A stretch of DNA of 64,000 bases from Aricia agestis (GCF_905147365.1 NC_056410.1:4377501-4441500), one strand, 5' to 3'. Shown: positions 24,525 through 37,307, counted from the first letter of the stretch. Notes: a model not told the origin generated them from the sequence alone. Made by a program: numbers and translations.

Positions 24525-26890
24525 TTAGTTTTACAATTACAAGCTCTACCGTCTTTTTCCTTATATTACTTTGACTTCGCTTTTGTTATCAATGAATAAG
24601 TTCGGAATGAATTTTTCAGAAAGGAACACGACATGAAAAAAACATTACTTTCTTCTTAGTACAAAATGTTACATTTTATTTGTACAATGTAATGTTAGCA
24701 GATATGTAAATTTCAAATTTTAATATTTTATTAGAAGGTAATGTTTTGTTTCTGTAGCGGTTGTTATTTATTTTAATAAATTTTAAATTTCAAGTCTTAA
24801 ATATAAAAATTTACCTATCTAAAAATGTCGATCTGCAGGACAGGCTCAACCTGGTGCAGGCGCCAGAGAAACACAACATATTGTTTATAGTCTGTTTTAT
24901 TGTTATACTAATGTATTGTACTTTTATTGATGTAACAGATGCTAAAAGTTTTAAATAATGATTATTATTATTATGTAAGTGCAATTGTATTTTTTTATTA
25001 TTTTAATCAGCAACAGTATTTTGTAACAAAATACAACAATAATAAATTTTCCCCATCCATATTCATAGTATTATATTTGGACGACTCACAGTTAATTGCG
25101 AATTTTAATGACCATTACCGCAAAATATGACATTCAATATTTATTGAAAGCATCGAATATAATATCCTCACCCTCCGAAAAATATTTTATTTTAAGCGCT
25201 GAGCCTGTATATTATTACGTCTTAGATACTTTAATTAAATATTGAAATAACATTGTACATTACTATTGATATGTAATGAAAATTGTCGTGGCTGTGAATT
25301 TTTGGCTTTGTAATAAAATGTATAAAGGGAGTAAAAACATCCAAATTATCATAAAAATAAAAGAAACACGATATTGATGTAGCGATTCACGATAGCTTCG
25401 TAGCTCTCCTACGAGCATTCGTAGCAGGCTACGAAAATGCTGCGTCTGACAGAAAATTGCAATAACTGCTCCATCTGATAAAAATTGTACGAACAATAAT
25501 TTTCTTTTATATTTAATTTTCAATGAAGCCAGAAAATAAAATCTGGGTCACAATTTAAGTCATAAAGTAAAAGTAAATTGAAAAAATGTATAAATATTAC
25601 TTAAAACGTTGAATTTATTCCTTGTGGAAGCGCCGTCACTGCAATAAAACTATCAAGTTCCTAGCTCAAGCTGAGCTTTATTATTACCAAACAAAAACAC
25701 AACAAAGCCGGTCTGGAACAAGAACAACGGACTAATAATACACTCGTCACACGACAATACTGTCACTCCGAGAACATCCACTGATTGTCCGGTACTTTTG
25801 TATTAGCTGTACAGCCACGTGAGAGACCATTGTTACTAAAAGTTTTAGCTTTTTCAATTACGTGAATGGTAAGATACGTGTATACTTTGTTCCCCGAAGT
25901 GTGTCTGTCTGATTGTTAGCATCTTACGTTTTACTCTCTAAATGGATATTGATAAAGTATGGAGTAAGTTTGAGTAGGAAAGGAATAATATTAAGATAAT
26001 TTTATTTCTGAAAAATGTTACCGCAAAAAATAGCAATTTCGACCATAACTAGTTTCAGATATTTGTAGTATTTTTTGCAGGAGAACATATTATGCTTTGG
26101 CACGATTGCTGCTAATTGCAATGCATTTTAATTAGGTATTATACTTTAAGCAGTATCACGCCGCGTATTTCACTGAGTTGGGCACCGTTGGGCAGTTGTT
26201 GTCTACAAGGACCAGTGTGCTTGGGCGGCGGTAATCGCTTGCCGCCCGCGCGTTTCCTGCCTCATTGAATACCACACTTTGATCTTACCCAAAAGGCTGG
26301 GACCATTTACGGGTTCGAAGTTAGATTTAGCTTGGGTCCGCTGAGAACAATTTAATATCAAAGAGTTTTTGTGGTTTAAGTTCGTGTTGATCCTGACTCT
26401 TCCTGATTACCACCTTAATTTCACCTTCACCTTAATTTATTGGGAAGGTCTAGCCAATAATAGCAATGTTTTATACCAGAAAACTATACCATTCTGCTAT
26501 ATTATACATATAGTAGAACAATTATATTGTAGTTAACGCCGTTGGTTCCATAATAACTTAGTTTTTGTTTATATATACACGATTATAATTATACACTATG
26601 GTTACTGTTTGTTAACTTTTAAATAAATGAAAAAAAAAAACAACAGGTTGCCAATTGCTGGGACAGGAACTTAAAAATTATATGAAGAATGATAAGTTTA
26701 TACGAGTATTGAGCAGCTAACGTTAGTCACTTTATAATTTTTAAGTCACGATTTTTTAATGTTGAAATTTGTTTTTGTTTTGAGACGTTTTTCTCAAATA
26801 AATTAATAAACAGCAGTTTCAGTCATTAATCACAAGCCCAAGTGCGTCGTAAAGATGTTAATTAAATATTTTTTGTCCGAGTGAGTGTCG
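24525..26890. other. No gene seen
   Basis: Notable items: TCGTAG-rich words at 25395-25440 related to the tandem arrays, and a GGGCGGC/GCCGCCC stem at 26223-26247 in a GC-rich patch. Confidence 0.4.
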
Positions 26891-26894
26891 TTAA

Positions 26895-27367
26895 GAGGAT
26901 ACCACAGCAGCTAGAGAAATGAAAAAAAAGTACGTGTAATATCTATAGCTGTCTCCCTTACCTCAAGCCTATACCGCAGAACGCGATAGAGACAACTGCA
27001 GAAAATCCAGAAAATCAACGATTCGTTGTCCCCTGATTCCTTCTCCAAAACTTAACCGATTTAAGTACTTTTTTCATTAAAGATTAAAAAAAGGCTTGAG
27101 CTGTGTTCCTATGTTTTGCTTTTTTTGTATAATCTATCCAAATCTGTTTTCTGGACGTTTGAACACAGTGGAAAATCTGGCCATTTTTTTGGGTTTTTGA
27201 ACGTTCATATCTTATTTAATAATTAAATTATGAAAAAAAGGAAAACATAGGGACATTGTATTAGTGGCCGTAGATATTCAGGAAAAAAATTATAACTCTA
27301 CTAGCATTATCCAGGGAGGAAACAGGGGACAGCGTTTGTATGGGAAAAATGGCGGTGTGGAATCCTC
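26895..27367. mobile_element. TTAA-flanked (piggyBac-type) non-autonomous element
   Basis: TTAA at 26891-26894 and 27368-27371 bounds GAGGATACCACA and TGTGGAATCCTC inverted ends. 473 bp, no transposase. Confidence 0.8.
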
Positions 27368-27795
27368 TTAAAGTATAATATCATTGAATGAACCTTTATT
27401 TAGAGGAAATTGCTTGTTTTATGTAAGTGTAATAAAATATCTATTTTGCTGGTAAGATGTTATACTAAAAAAAATGGAAGGGAGAATATGGAGAGAAGAT
27501 AAATGAATGAAGGCTCATAATTTAATTTTTTTACATTTTAAATAATGTTTTGTTGTTTTGTTCCTCGATTTGCCGTTTGGACTTCTGACACTATAATATA
27601 CTGACACTATATCAAAGAACACCACAATCAAATAAAATAAAAATAAAAAACGGTTTTCCTGCCAGCGATAACCGATATAGTGAAAAATAAGCGTGAAAAA
27701 TTTCCTTCAACACACAAGATCCTCAGCGAATGTGATAACTTCTTTTATTTTTAAAAGATTTGGCTAAAAAATCAATCTTTTGTTCCAGGATCAAT

Positions 27796-27938
27796 ATGAA
27801 GACTCGCGATATAGTGCTACTAGTGGTGTTGAGCTGCGGCGCGGCGGCGGGCTTCTTCGCGGCCGCCGCGTACCTGTTCATACGGCGACGCAGACGGAAG
27901 CGAGAGGAGGACGAGGATGGCACGAGCTGCGCCATACG
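27796..27938 (+). CDS. Host gene, first coding exon: single-pass membrane protein N terminus
   Basis: The exon runs from 27789 (after a pyrimidine-rich stretch and AG at 27787-27788) to 27938 (before GT at 27939, context ACG|GTACGT). ATG at 27796 opens 47 codons plus two bases of codon 48, so it ends in phase 2. Residues 1-5 are short and polar, 6-29 form a hydrophobic segment rich in Leu, Val, Ala and Phe, 30-36 are RRRRRKR and 37-41 are acidic EEDED. This is the layout of a signal-anchor protein with a cytoplasmic basic collar. The exon is GC- and CpG-rich in an AT-rich window, which supports real coding. The upstream acceptor implies at least one earlier 5' UTR exon that I cannot place. 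A stop codon follows the donor within three codons. Identity is unknown; a short N terminus, one anchor and a basic cluster occur in synaptotagmins, but that is weak inference. Confidence 0.7.
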
Positions 27939-27950
27939 GTACGTGTGACC

Positions 27951-28030
27951 CGGTAAAGCCGGTTTCATTCAACCAGGACAGTTACGCAGGAGTACTATAC
28001 AATATTGCCCAAGTGTATGCGCAATACACA
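27951..28030 (-). mobile_element. SINE family 1 fragment just behind the host splice donor
   Basis: In reverse complement, words such as GCAGGAGTA, TTGCCCAAGTGT and GCCGGTTTCATT match the 3' body of the SINE at 14744. It starts about 12 bases after the donor GT at 27939. Confidence 0.75.
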
Positions 28031-28317
28031 ATTTTATTGAGTATTGCGTATACACCAATTTAACGCAATTTATTGAGACACACATCAGAAGACCTTATCA
28101 ATTAAATTGTCTAAAGATTATGTTCTTTGCAGGACCTATATTTATCAATGAATAATTGAACCGTGTAAAATGTTACCGAGTTAAAGTGAAAATAAATATA
28201 GGCTGATCCCCACGCCGCGGTATTTGTGGATGACCTTTTGCGGGAAGGGTCAGTAACAAGAAAAATAAACTTATATCTTCATAATATCGCGCCTTCGTGT
28301 AGTAATATTATAGTTTA

Positions 28318-29118
28318 TTAGGGTTCGTAGCCAAAGGGTAAAAACGGGACCCTATTACTGAAACTTCGATGTCTGTCCGTCTGTCTGTACGTCCGTCTGT
28401 CTGTCTGTCTGTCTCCAGGCTGTAACTCAATAACAGCTAGACTTCTGAAATTTTCACAGATTATGTATTTCAATTGCTGCTATAACAATAAATAAACCAC
28501 GTTTTAGTAACGCAGACGTCAAACCACCATTTTAAGACTATACTTTTTAATTTTTTACCTTCTGTCTTTGTATTTTCTTTTTTCTTTTCAAAGTTAAAGA
28601 CAACAACACGTAAGTATATTATAATATTGAAATGTATGTATTTTGTAATTTGTTGTATTTAGTTTTTGTCACTAATATTATATGTTTTTTTTTTCTGTAT
28701 ACATATTGTGTTTAGTTTAGTAGCGTTGTGAAGCCACTCATTGGCCTCTGCAGAAGCTTGCAAGTGCTTGCTTGCTTGCTGCGTTTGCTGAGCTGGGACC
28801 AATTTATTGGCGTCACACAGCATTATAGTAAATTATATTAATATTATAGTCGAACTGTACCACGAACTAAACAAAATAAAATTTATATTCATTAATTTAT
28901 ATCCCATACAACAAACGTAATTTTTTTGATCTTTTTGGCTCGCAATTAATAATGGCAACAGCTAGGCACTTGAAATTTTCACAATGTCCTTAATTTTATC
29001 TGAAGTCTAGTAATTAAATTAAGGGGACTCTCATACAAAAACACAAATCGACTATTTTTCCTCTCATCATACGGAACCCTTCGTGCGCGAGTCCGACTCG
29101 TACTTGGCCGATTTTTGT
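28318..29118 (+). mobile_element. Old interspersed repeat (GGGTTC...TTGGCCGATTTTT type)
   Basis: Begins AGGGTTCGTAGCCAAAGGG with a (GTCT)n tract and ends CGAGTCCGACTCGTACTTGG. Partial relatives at 50041-50410 and 47845-47882. Confidence 0.6.
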
Positions 29119-29730
29119 TTTTATTTACCCAGAACATGTGTTAATACTCAAAGAATACAAAATGTGTTAATACTCAAAGTGTAGACATATATCTTTTATA
29201 TCAATATTATGATATTTTGGTAATAATATGGCAATACAGTTGAAATACGTGGCACATATACGAGGACGTTCATTAAATCTGGTCAGACGTAAGTCAATAA
29301 TAACACAAGCCTATGAAAACAAGTCCAAATGTGAAATATGGGGTCATGTTTGTTTTACCAATATTAATTTATCATATCAGGAGACAATGCACAAGTTATA
29401 CTGAATAATGTTTTCATTACGTGTGAATAGAAATCAATACCATTTTTTACAATTTTTTACGGCGAACCATTGAGACGACGAAGTTTGTTAGCTGCTTCAC
29501 TTTAGATGAATATTTCATGGCCGTATGGAAGTTTTATATTTTATTGTGATCAGGAAACTTCGGGTGAGCTATTGGCAAGACGCCAACTTCTCGTTATTAT
29601 TTAACTAAACAGTCAATGAAGTAAAATCCAATTTTAATTATATATTTTAGCTTTGAAAAACTTTAATTTCATTTTTTATAAAAGTTACTAAAATATGGAT
29701 AGACAAATAAAATAGACATTAATAATATTA

Positions 29731-29950
29731 TCTATCCATACTAATACAACAAATGCGAAAGTATGTCTGTCTGTCTGTTATCTTTTCGCCCCTAAGCCCC
29801 TGAACCGATTTTGCTGAAATTTGGTTACTTATAGATATACTTTTACGATACTTTTTATTTAGAGTTCTGTCCGGGAAAGGACATAGGATACTTTTTATTA
29901 CGGAAAAATGTACGGATACCACGGGATAAATCGCGCAACGGAGCTAACTC
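29731..29950 (+). mobile_element. Helitron HelC copy, decayed
   Basis: Starts A|TCTATCCATACTAATAC, contains the CTGTCTGTCTGT, CCGATTTTGCTGAAATTTGG and GGACATAGGATACTTTTTAT words, and fades before a CTAG end. Confidence 0.65.
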
Positions 29951-30451
29951 CATTATGGCTGTAGACATTTGTACAAAAGCGCAATTATATTTTATCCTGA
30001 ATGAAGCCTTAACCGCTGATCATAAAAAAGGGTGGCATACGAAAAGAACATATTTTTTCGAAATCCGACTTCCAAGGGGGTGAAAATATATATTAATATT
30101 TTCAAAAGTAATTTTGTACCTCTTTAACAAAACCAAAAACACTTGCTTAAGGCTTAACATTGTTATTTATTAAAATCCGAGCGTTTTAGCTGAAGAATAG
30201 CGGTCTTAACTATTACCTGGTAAATAATGCCAGGCTTGAGCCTCGAGCCAGGAGTTTTGTTGATGTTCGAGCTTACCGCCTCAGTACACTCGCCGATACG
30301 AGCAATAAATGTTACGTAGTTCCATAGACATAGATCAAGATAGATACCGCATGTATATGTACTTCCCGTGCCATATCGCGTATCTAAACATCAATGCTCG
30401 TCATTCGTAAATTTGGTCGTCTTGATCTATGTATGTGCTTAGTTTACCCGA

Positions 30452-30767
30452 TTTTTTTTTTTATGAAAGAAGGGGGCAAACGAGCAAACGACGACGGAAG
30501 TTGCTTCCGTCGCCCATGGATACTCGCAGCATCAGAAGAGCTGCAGGTGCGTTGCCGGCCTTTTAAGAGGGAATAGGGTAATAGGAGAGGGTAGGGATGG
30601 GAAGGGAAAGGAATAGGGGAGGATAGGAAAGGGAATTGGGCCTCCGGTAAACTCACTCACTCAGCGAAACACAGCGCAAGCGCTGTTTCACGCCGGTTTG
30701 CTGTGAGAGCGTGGTATTTCTCCGGTCGAGCCGGCCCATTCGTGCCGAAGCATGGCTCTCCCACGTA
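30452..30767 (+). repeat. Family A copy 3
   Basis: Complete from the T run to CCCACGTA. The block after GAGCAAACG is altered (GACGACGGAAGTTGC). Confidence 0.85.
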
Positions 30768-30778
30768 TAAAAGATTCA

Positions 30779-30848
30779 AAGATTCCGAGATTCCAATCCT
30801 TATGTATATATATATATATATATGAATTGCTCGTTTAAAGATATAAGA
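30779..30848 (-). mobile_element. Helitron HelA fragment
   Basis: Only the 5' terminal module, a short (AT)n and the GATTCCGAGATTCCAAT block remain. Confidence 0.65.
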
Positions 30849-30995
30849 TACATACTAACATTATAAATGGAAAAGTGTATTTGTCTGTCTATTACCTTTT
30901 CACGCCTAAACCGATTTTGCTGGAATTTAGTATGGTGACACTGGAAAAATGTACGATTCCCGCGCGATGAACGGAGTTGTTGATAAACGAAGTGC
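30849..30995 (+). mobile_element. Helitron HelC fragment
   Basis: TACATACTAACATTATAAAT, the CCGATTTTGCTGGAATTTAG word and AATGTACGATTCCCGCGCG match the HelC family at 63760. The 3' end is lost. Confidence 0.6.
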
Positions 30996-31273
30996 TGTGT
31001 TATGTATTTGTATATTTATATTCATGTTCTTCATACCCACGCGTTTAATAGTCCCCACCACCCATACGTAATACCCACCCATAATACCCACCTACGCAGA
31101 GTTGGTCACCGGTGGGCCTCAAAATAAAATTTATCTTGGATGATCTCTTTGAGCTTCACATATATATTGAAATGTATTTTAATCTCTAATCCGATTTTAA
31201 GTTAACGATACTTTTACTCGTGATTCGTATACAAGTAGGCAGGTTGAAGCTAAATAGAAAATATATTGCTAAA

Positions 31274-31441
31274 CTAGATGACCCGGTGAACTTCCCTCCA
31301 GACATATATTATTAATATTTATCTCCCCTGGATTTCTACAAATATTTCGAGAGTAAAATTAGCCAAACTGAATCAGCCGTTCTCAAGTTTTAGCGAGACT
31401 AACAAAATTAAAAAAAAATCATTTTTTAAAATATAAATAGA
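31274..31441 (-). mobile_element. Helitron HelD copy
   Basis: 168 bp with CTAG at 31274-31277 and a minus-strand TC start at 31441, flanked by A and T. It includes GACCCGGTGAACTTCC and CAGCCGTTCTCAAGTTTTAG. Confidence 0.8.
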
Positions 31442-31450
31442 TATATTATG

Positions 31451-31610
31451 TAAGGGTCAATTCAGACCGAGGCGAGGCACGGCGCGGCATATATTTGTAT
31501 GGATTTGACAGATTTCAACACAAACGCGTGAGACGTCTTGCGAATCTGTCAAATCCATATAAATTTAGAAATGCATCTACGCGTCACGTTGCGGTTTGAA
31601 TCAATCCTTA
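31451..31610. mobile_element. MITE
   Basis: Imperfect inverted ends (TAAGGGTCAATTCAGACCG against CGGTTTGAATCAATCCTTA), with an inner GGATTTGACAGATT...AATCTGTCAAATCC stem. A partial relative lies at 830-893. Confidence 0.75.
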
Positions 31611-32622
31611 GTGTTAGCTGACATAAGACATCCCTAATTCCGAACAGGTTGGCAGGTTCAGAAACAAAGTTCCTACAAATGGATAAGTTTAGACTTGTTT
31701 TGCAAAGTCACCTTCAACTTTTGAACAAGTTTAGTGAAGCAGGAGCTTACGAAGTGTATTCGCTGTTTGTCAAATAAACAAAAAAGCCGGTAGGATCCAG
31801 TAAAAACCAGATTAAACTAGCCAAGAAACAAACCACGGTTGCATTTTGTTTTTGTACAAACTTTATCACAAAAGATTGTGGCTTAGAGTCAACGAACTAT
31901 GAATTTTGAAATACTTTAAAGATTAAATTATGAAAAAACTAAACGCTGGTAAGAAAAAATGAAAGTTACTATTTTTATAATATTTTACAAGACTTTATTT
32001 TCGTAATATTTTATTATCTCTGTACCTACTCATAAACTATCATAAAACAAAAAAGACTACTGTTTTATTTTCTCACATTTTTATTATACCTGGAGTACCA
32101 GGTACGCGGTAACTCTAAATAGTATTATATAACGCTTCTCATGAAACGTTATTGCGAAATTCGCTACAATAAAAATGTGAGAAATTCATAAACACGAATA
32201 AAACAGGCATTAAAAATATTTCCAAGCACGTAGTTTTGAATCTTTCAATACGAATGGGAAAATGTGAATGCATTTTGTGAAATAATGAGCAAATGTTGTG
32301 AGGAATCGGAAATCTGCAGTCGAACAACATTGTCCGCGAGTGCTGAGTAGCGCTGAAAAATGCTAGGATTTGCTCTAACGAAGTCACGCGCCGCAACGTG
32401 CTCTGATAACAAGCTGTATAAATGTATATAGCTTAACTATACGACATTGCTCAATTTGATCTTGAATGATCTGATGGTCCAAAGTCAAAGTCGTATAGAT
32501 GATTATTAAAATCAAGTGAACAAGTTTTCGTTTAGAATACTTATGTCTTGTGTCTTCTTATGAAAACGAATTACATATAGTGTCAAAATTAAGTAACGTT
32601 CTTCAAAGCTTATTATATAATA

Positions 32623-32945
32623 CTAGCTGTCCCGGCAAACGTTGTTTTGCCATATAAAGTATTTCGCCCATATTATTTTATTGAAGTGACTAAATTAGTA
32701 TGGCACCATGGCAACGTCCATCGCTATCTCGTCGCACAAACAATGGCCGCCGTCAGTCTCGAGTTGCAATAATTTACTATTATTTATTCAACAAATGCTC
32801 TTATCAATATAAAAAGTAGCCAGTAGCTGATTCTCAGACCTACTGAATATGCATATAAAATTTGGTAAAAATCAGTAAAGCCGTTTCAGAGGAGTACGGT
32901 AACTAACATCGTGAGTCGTGACACGAGAATTTTATATATATAAGA
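32623..32945 (-). mobile_element. Helitron HelB copy
   Basis: 323 bp with CTAG at 32623-32626 and a minus-strand TC start at 32945, target A|T. Close to the copies at 12681 and 59256. Confidence 0.85.
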
Positions 32946-33161
32946 TATACTGCTTATGTAAAATCTCGATTGAAAATCATCTCATTGTATGAGTGATAAA
33001 ACGTGAACTCGCACATAATAGTATAGTTACGACGCTTATCGAACATACCCACGCAATACGCACGTGCTTAGAAAGCCATTACATAATTTTGCAATAAGGG
33101 TTTTCGTTATTTCATTTGCCAACAGATAGCCGTAGGGTTATATAGCCGTAGTTATATAGCC

Positions 33162-33241
33162 GTAGGGTCTATCGTGTCAATTGTCATGTCAAACAGCTGT
33201 CATAAATCTGTTTGACACGACATTGACACGAAAGACCCTAC
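33162..33241. mobile_element. 80 bp hairpin MITE
   Basis: Inverted arms GTAGGGTCTATCGTGTCAA / TTGACACGAAAGACCCTAC enclose a short loop. Three ATAGCCGTAG repeats precede it. Confidence 0.7.
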
Positions 33242-33323
33242 TAGTCCTATTACAACACATAAAGTTAATATACCTAGCGGAATAGAGAAACAAAGACCTG
33301 AGCAAGAGAGATGTCACTATTTA

Positions 33324-33631
33324 TACGTGGGAGAGCCATGCTTCAGCACGAATGAGCCGGCTCGACCGGAGAGATACCACGTTCTCACAGAAAACCGGCG
33401 TGAAACAGCGCTAGTGCTGTGTTTCGCCGAGTAAGTGAGTTTACCGTAGGCCCAATCCCCTACTTTATTCCCTTCCCTACCCTCCCCTAATTCCTTCCCA
33501 TCCCTACCCTCCCCTATTACCCTATTCCCTCTTAAAAGGCCGTCAACGCACGGCAGTGCCCATGGGCGACGGAAGTTGCTTACCATCAGGTGACCCGTTT
33601 GCTCGTTTGCCCCCTTATTTCATAAAAAAAA
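33324..33631 (-). repeat. Family A copy 4
   Basis: Reverse orientation, from TACGTGGG to CATAAAAAAAA, with a C-rich core on the + strand. The stretch matching CTGCAGCTCTTCTGATGC is deleted. Confidence 0.85.
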
Positions 33632-33969
33632 CAGTAACACTGCGTGGTAAAAAGAGACGTGTCATACATGACAGCAGCACTCCTTTTTGACGTCCAGTCG
33701 GCACGTGCCGCACGTTGACAATTTAATCTCATAGAAATCATGTTCAATCAAGCTTGTGTAAGTGTATACGTACACATATTTTTACAGTCAGATGAAACCA
33801 ATTTCGGTTTCGTTTGACAGCTCGAGATTGTTGCTCTATTCCGCTAGGTATATTACTATTACAGTAGGTTGAATCTGGGACAAGGAATGTTTTTTGTCCT
33901 GGGAAAATGTGCAGTTGCCCACACAATATACTTTTCTGATTTGCGCGTAAACGATTCAATCGATGTACG

Positions 33970-34023
33970 GGAACAACTATTAAAACTAAAGCCCACGCGG
34001 ACGAAGTCGCGGGCAACAGCTAG
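33970..34023 (+). mobile_element. Helitron 3' end
   Basis: CGAAGTCGCGGGCAACAG then CTAG at 34020-34023, directly against the MITE starting at 34024. The 5' end is not located. Confidence 0.6.
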
Positions 34024-34259
34024 TAATTCCTAACTTGTCTAAAGTAATATTTTAGTCCATAATAATTGTTGTCAAGGTGTGTCGGGGGACCGCTAATGTA
34101 GATTTCACATAACATTATAGTTTAAGGATCAGTTCACAGCGAACCGAATGGAGATAATCAGCAAATTTGCGGTAAGTTGTAGTTTACTTGGCGGTCCCCC
34201 GACATACTGTGACAAAATTATTATGGACTAAAATATTACTTTACACAAGTAAGGAATTA
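34024..34259. mobile_element. Fold-back MITE with long arms
   Basis: TAATTCC...GGAATTA ends; arms of about 70 bp share AAAGTAATATTTTAGTCCAT and GTCGGGGGACCGC. Its first base follows the Helitron CTAG at 34020-34023. Confidence 0.82.
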
Positions 34260-34357
34260 TTTGAACTTAAAGGCAGTAAATATTATTTCTTGAATTTCTT
34301 AAAGATTTGATTTTTTCATATTTTTTGTGTAGGTAAATAGTTAATTCTCATTCTATA

Positions 34358-34653
34358 TCTTCTTCTTACATATAAAAATGGATTTCCAAATGTGTTAGTC
34401 GCGCTAAAACTCGAAAACAGCTAAACGGATTGGGCTGATTTTAGTCTTAAAATATTCGTAGAAGTCCAGGGAAGGTTTTAAAGTGACACGAAGTTCACGG
34501 TACAGCTGATAAAAAATAAAAATGAATTTCAAGTGTGTTAGTCGCTTTGAAACACGAAAACGGCTGAACGGATTAGGCTGATTTTAGTCTTAAAATATTC
34601 GTAGAAGTCCAGGTAGGGTTTTCAAGTGACACGAAGTTCACCGGGACAACTAG
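34358..34653 (+). mobile_element. Helitron HelD with internal tandem duplication
   Basis: It ends GTTCACCGGGACAACTAG followed by T. The body (GTGTTAGTCGC ... ATATTCGTAGAAGTCCAGG ... CACGAAGTTCAC) is repeated twice with a 143 bp offset. Confidence 0.75.
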
Positions 34654-34715
34654 TATTCTATATAAAACATTCCTGCAGCTGTACTTCTATTATGAGTCGG
34701 GAAGTAGATTAAAAG

Positions 34716-35572
34716 CAGCAGGGCAATCGCGCTAAATTTTTTCAACTGAAGCGCAAATGAAACTCGGACGTTGATAGACTTTTGGTACGATTCGGTATCG
34801 CGCTAACGTTTTGACAGCTAGTTGAGACGTTACTGAACCTCAGCCCAAACGCAAACGCTGTCAAAACAAAAAGTTGATACAATGCTACTACTACTCGAAC
34901 GTTTCTGAAACGTTTCTTATTTTGGTGTGTTAAATTGACAAAAATCGATGGAAAAATATAACACAAGCTATAATCAAATTATAATATAAGCTTATGTTTT
35001 ACTTCAAAGCTGTAAAATAACACTACGGACTATTTGAGTTTGTTAAAAAGTGAATTGAATTTTGACATTATTTCTTTACGTAAGTAAATGTTTTCCGCGC
35101 CACAAAAACTTTTGTCACAAGTCACAACTCACAAGTCACTATTCAACACTTAAAGTATGGCGTTTGTAAAATATAGTAAAATAAAATTATGAATTCACCT
35201 ACGTAAATTAAAAACTCCAAGTAACATTCATTATTCCTTATCTACCTACTACGTACCAAAACATTAAACAACTTCACTCGTGTCATATTCATCCATATGT
35301 AATTGACCAATTAACGCATCGGAAAAAATTTGTTCATATTTAAGCCAATCAAAATTAAATCAGAAGGGCGCTGATTGGTCCGCTGCAATGTCTGTCTAAA
35401 GGTCAAACGATGTGCTTCGTTCGAGTTCCATCTAAGGTTGAGTTACGGTTGGAACGTTAGCACGATACTGAAATTTGTTCAGACGCAGCGGAACCAAACC
35501 GTAACTGAACCACAACCAAAGCAAATGTGAACCTGAATTGAAACGTTTAAAAATAACGCGATTGCCCTGCTG
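34716..35572. mobile_element. 857 bp TIR element, family unknown
   Basis: Perfect 16 bp inverted ends CAGCAGGGCAATCGCG / CGCGATTGCCCTGCTG. No transposase and no clear target duplication. Confidence 0.7.
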
Positions 35573-36185
35573 GACTGAAAATTCTGCCGAAAGCTAGTGG
35601 CGTCTGGCATCATACTACTTTACATACTACAAAATTCGCTAAATAGTGGAAATAATCGACATTATAATGGGAACAACACCCTAGAGTCATTTTACCACCC
35701 ACAAGTCACAACACATTAATACTCAAGAACAATAATTATAATTGCCTAATATTGCATCCGGCCCTTTGAAAACCACTGTCTAATGAAATATAGCCTCAAG
35801 ACTGGCTATATTTTAGTCGGACGAGAGTTAAGCCCAGTGTGAAAATATGTATGAAAAATAATAAGATGCAAAAATAAATATACTAAAATAATCGTAGCTC
35901 AGCTCCGATACGAGTATAACTTAGAATAATTTTTATTATTAATATATGTTTCTCTAATGTAGTGCTACAAAATAGTTATGGTCTTATCCCTGGCCGCTGG
36001 AAAAAAATGACGCCACAGGTCCATACAAAGTTACCCAATGCCCTTTAATTAATGTTAGCACTATTTGTGATAAAAACTTCTCGCTTTGGAAAGTTGCGAA
36101 CTATGCGGCGCAATCTAGTTTCTTGCTAATGGCAAAATTCGGTAGTTAAATGAAATGAGGAAATTATAGTTTACAGCAATTTATA

Positions 36186-36395
36186 CTATTCATACGGATA
36201 TTATAAATGGGAAAGTGTGTCTGTTTGTCTGTTACATACTCATGCATAATCTAATGAACCGATTTGACAAAATGTTATTTGGGAATATTTTGAGTTTCGG
36301 TAAGGACATAGGACTTTTTATCCCGAAAAAATGTACGGTTCCCGCGCGATATTGAATTTTGGCGCAACAGAGTTGCGAGCGTCATTGTAATATTA
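36186..36395 (+). mobile_element. Helitron HelC copy, decayed
   Basis: It has GGATATTATAAATGGGAAAG, GTCTGTTTGTCTGTTAC, AATGTACGGTTCCCGCGCGA and GCGCAACAGAGTTGCGAGCG, but the CTAG end is mutated. Confidence 0.65.
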
Positions 36396-36466
36396 TAAAG
36401 GAAAAAGTTTGTGATAGGAAAATCCTCATGTAGTAACTATTAAACGGGATATTTTAATAAAATTAG

Positions 36467-36771
36467 CACGAGGAGAAATACCACGGGCTCACAGAATGTC
36501 GGCGTGAAACAGCGCTTGCGCTGCGTTTCGCCGAGTGAGTGAGTTTACCGGAGGCACAATCCCCTACTCTTTTCCCTTCCCTACCCTCTCCCATTTCCTT
36601 CCCTACCCTCCCATATTCCCTTCCCTACCCTCCCCTATTATCCTATTCCCTCTTAAAAGGCCGGCAACGCACCTGCAGCTCTTCTGATGCTGCGAGTGTC
36701 CATGGGTGACGGAAGTTGCTTTCCATCAGGTGACCCGTTTGCTCGTTTGCCCCTTTATTTCATTAAAAAAA
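36467..36771 (-). repeat. Family A copy 5
   Basis: The reverse copy starts at GCACGAGGAGAAATACC, lacking the CACGTA end and a short block between GCACGA and GGAGAAA. Confidence 0.85.
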
Positions 36772-37302
36772 ATAAAAAATACGACAGTAGTTTTGGCTCG
36801 TGAGTGAATCTAGATAAATGCATATTATGCTACTTACCATCTCGGAAAAGTGTAGTATTCCCGTGGGATATTGCAGTGTATTGTATATTTGTAGAGTATT
36901 TTATTTCTTTAACTAAATTTTATTCTAAACATTTTTGTATTCTCATAAAAAATAACTGAAAAGTATTTAATATTTAATATTGAACTGAGTACAGCTTTAT
37001 AATAGGAGTTGGATTTTAAAAATATGAATAATTTCATTCAACAGCAGTTGCTCCTGCGCTTTATAGTTATTAGTGTAATGGAAATTGCACTTAATAGCTT
37101 TCGTAATAGAGTTCATAAACAATAACATTGTCCAGTCGCTAGAAAATGAGAACCTAGCAAGCGAAATTGAGTCATAACTTAATTTTCTTTAGATTAAAAT
37201 TGTAATAAATGCTATTTGCGGAAAACTGGTAGGACGATTTTGTTTACAACTTTTTATTTAAACACGTAAATACGGTATTTAAAGGTAAAAATAAAAATTA
37301 AG

Positions 37303-37307
<5 letters not shown>

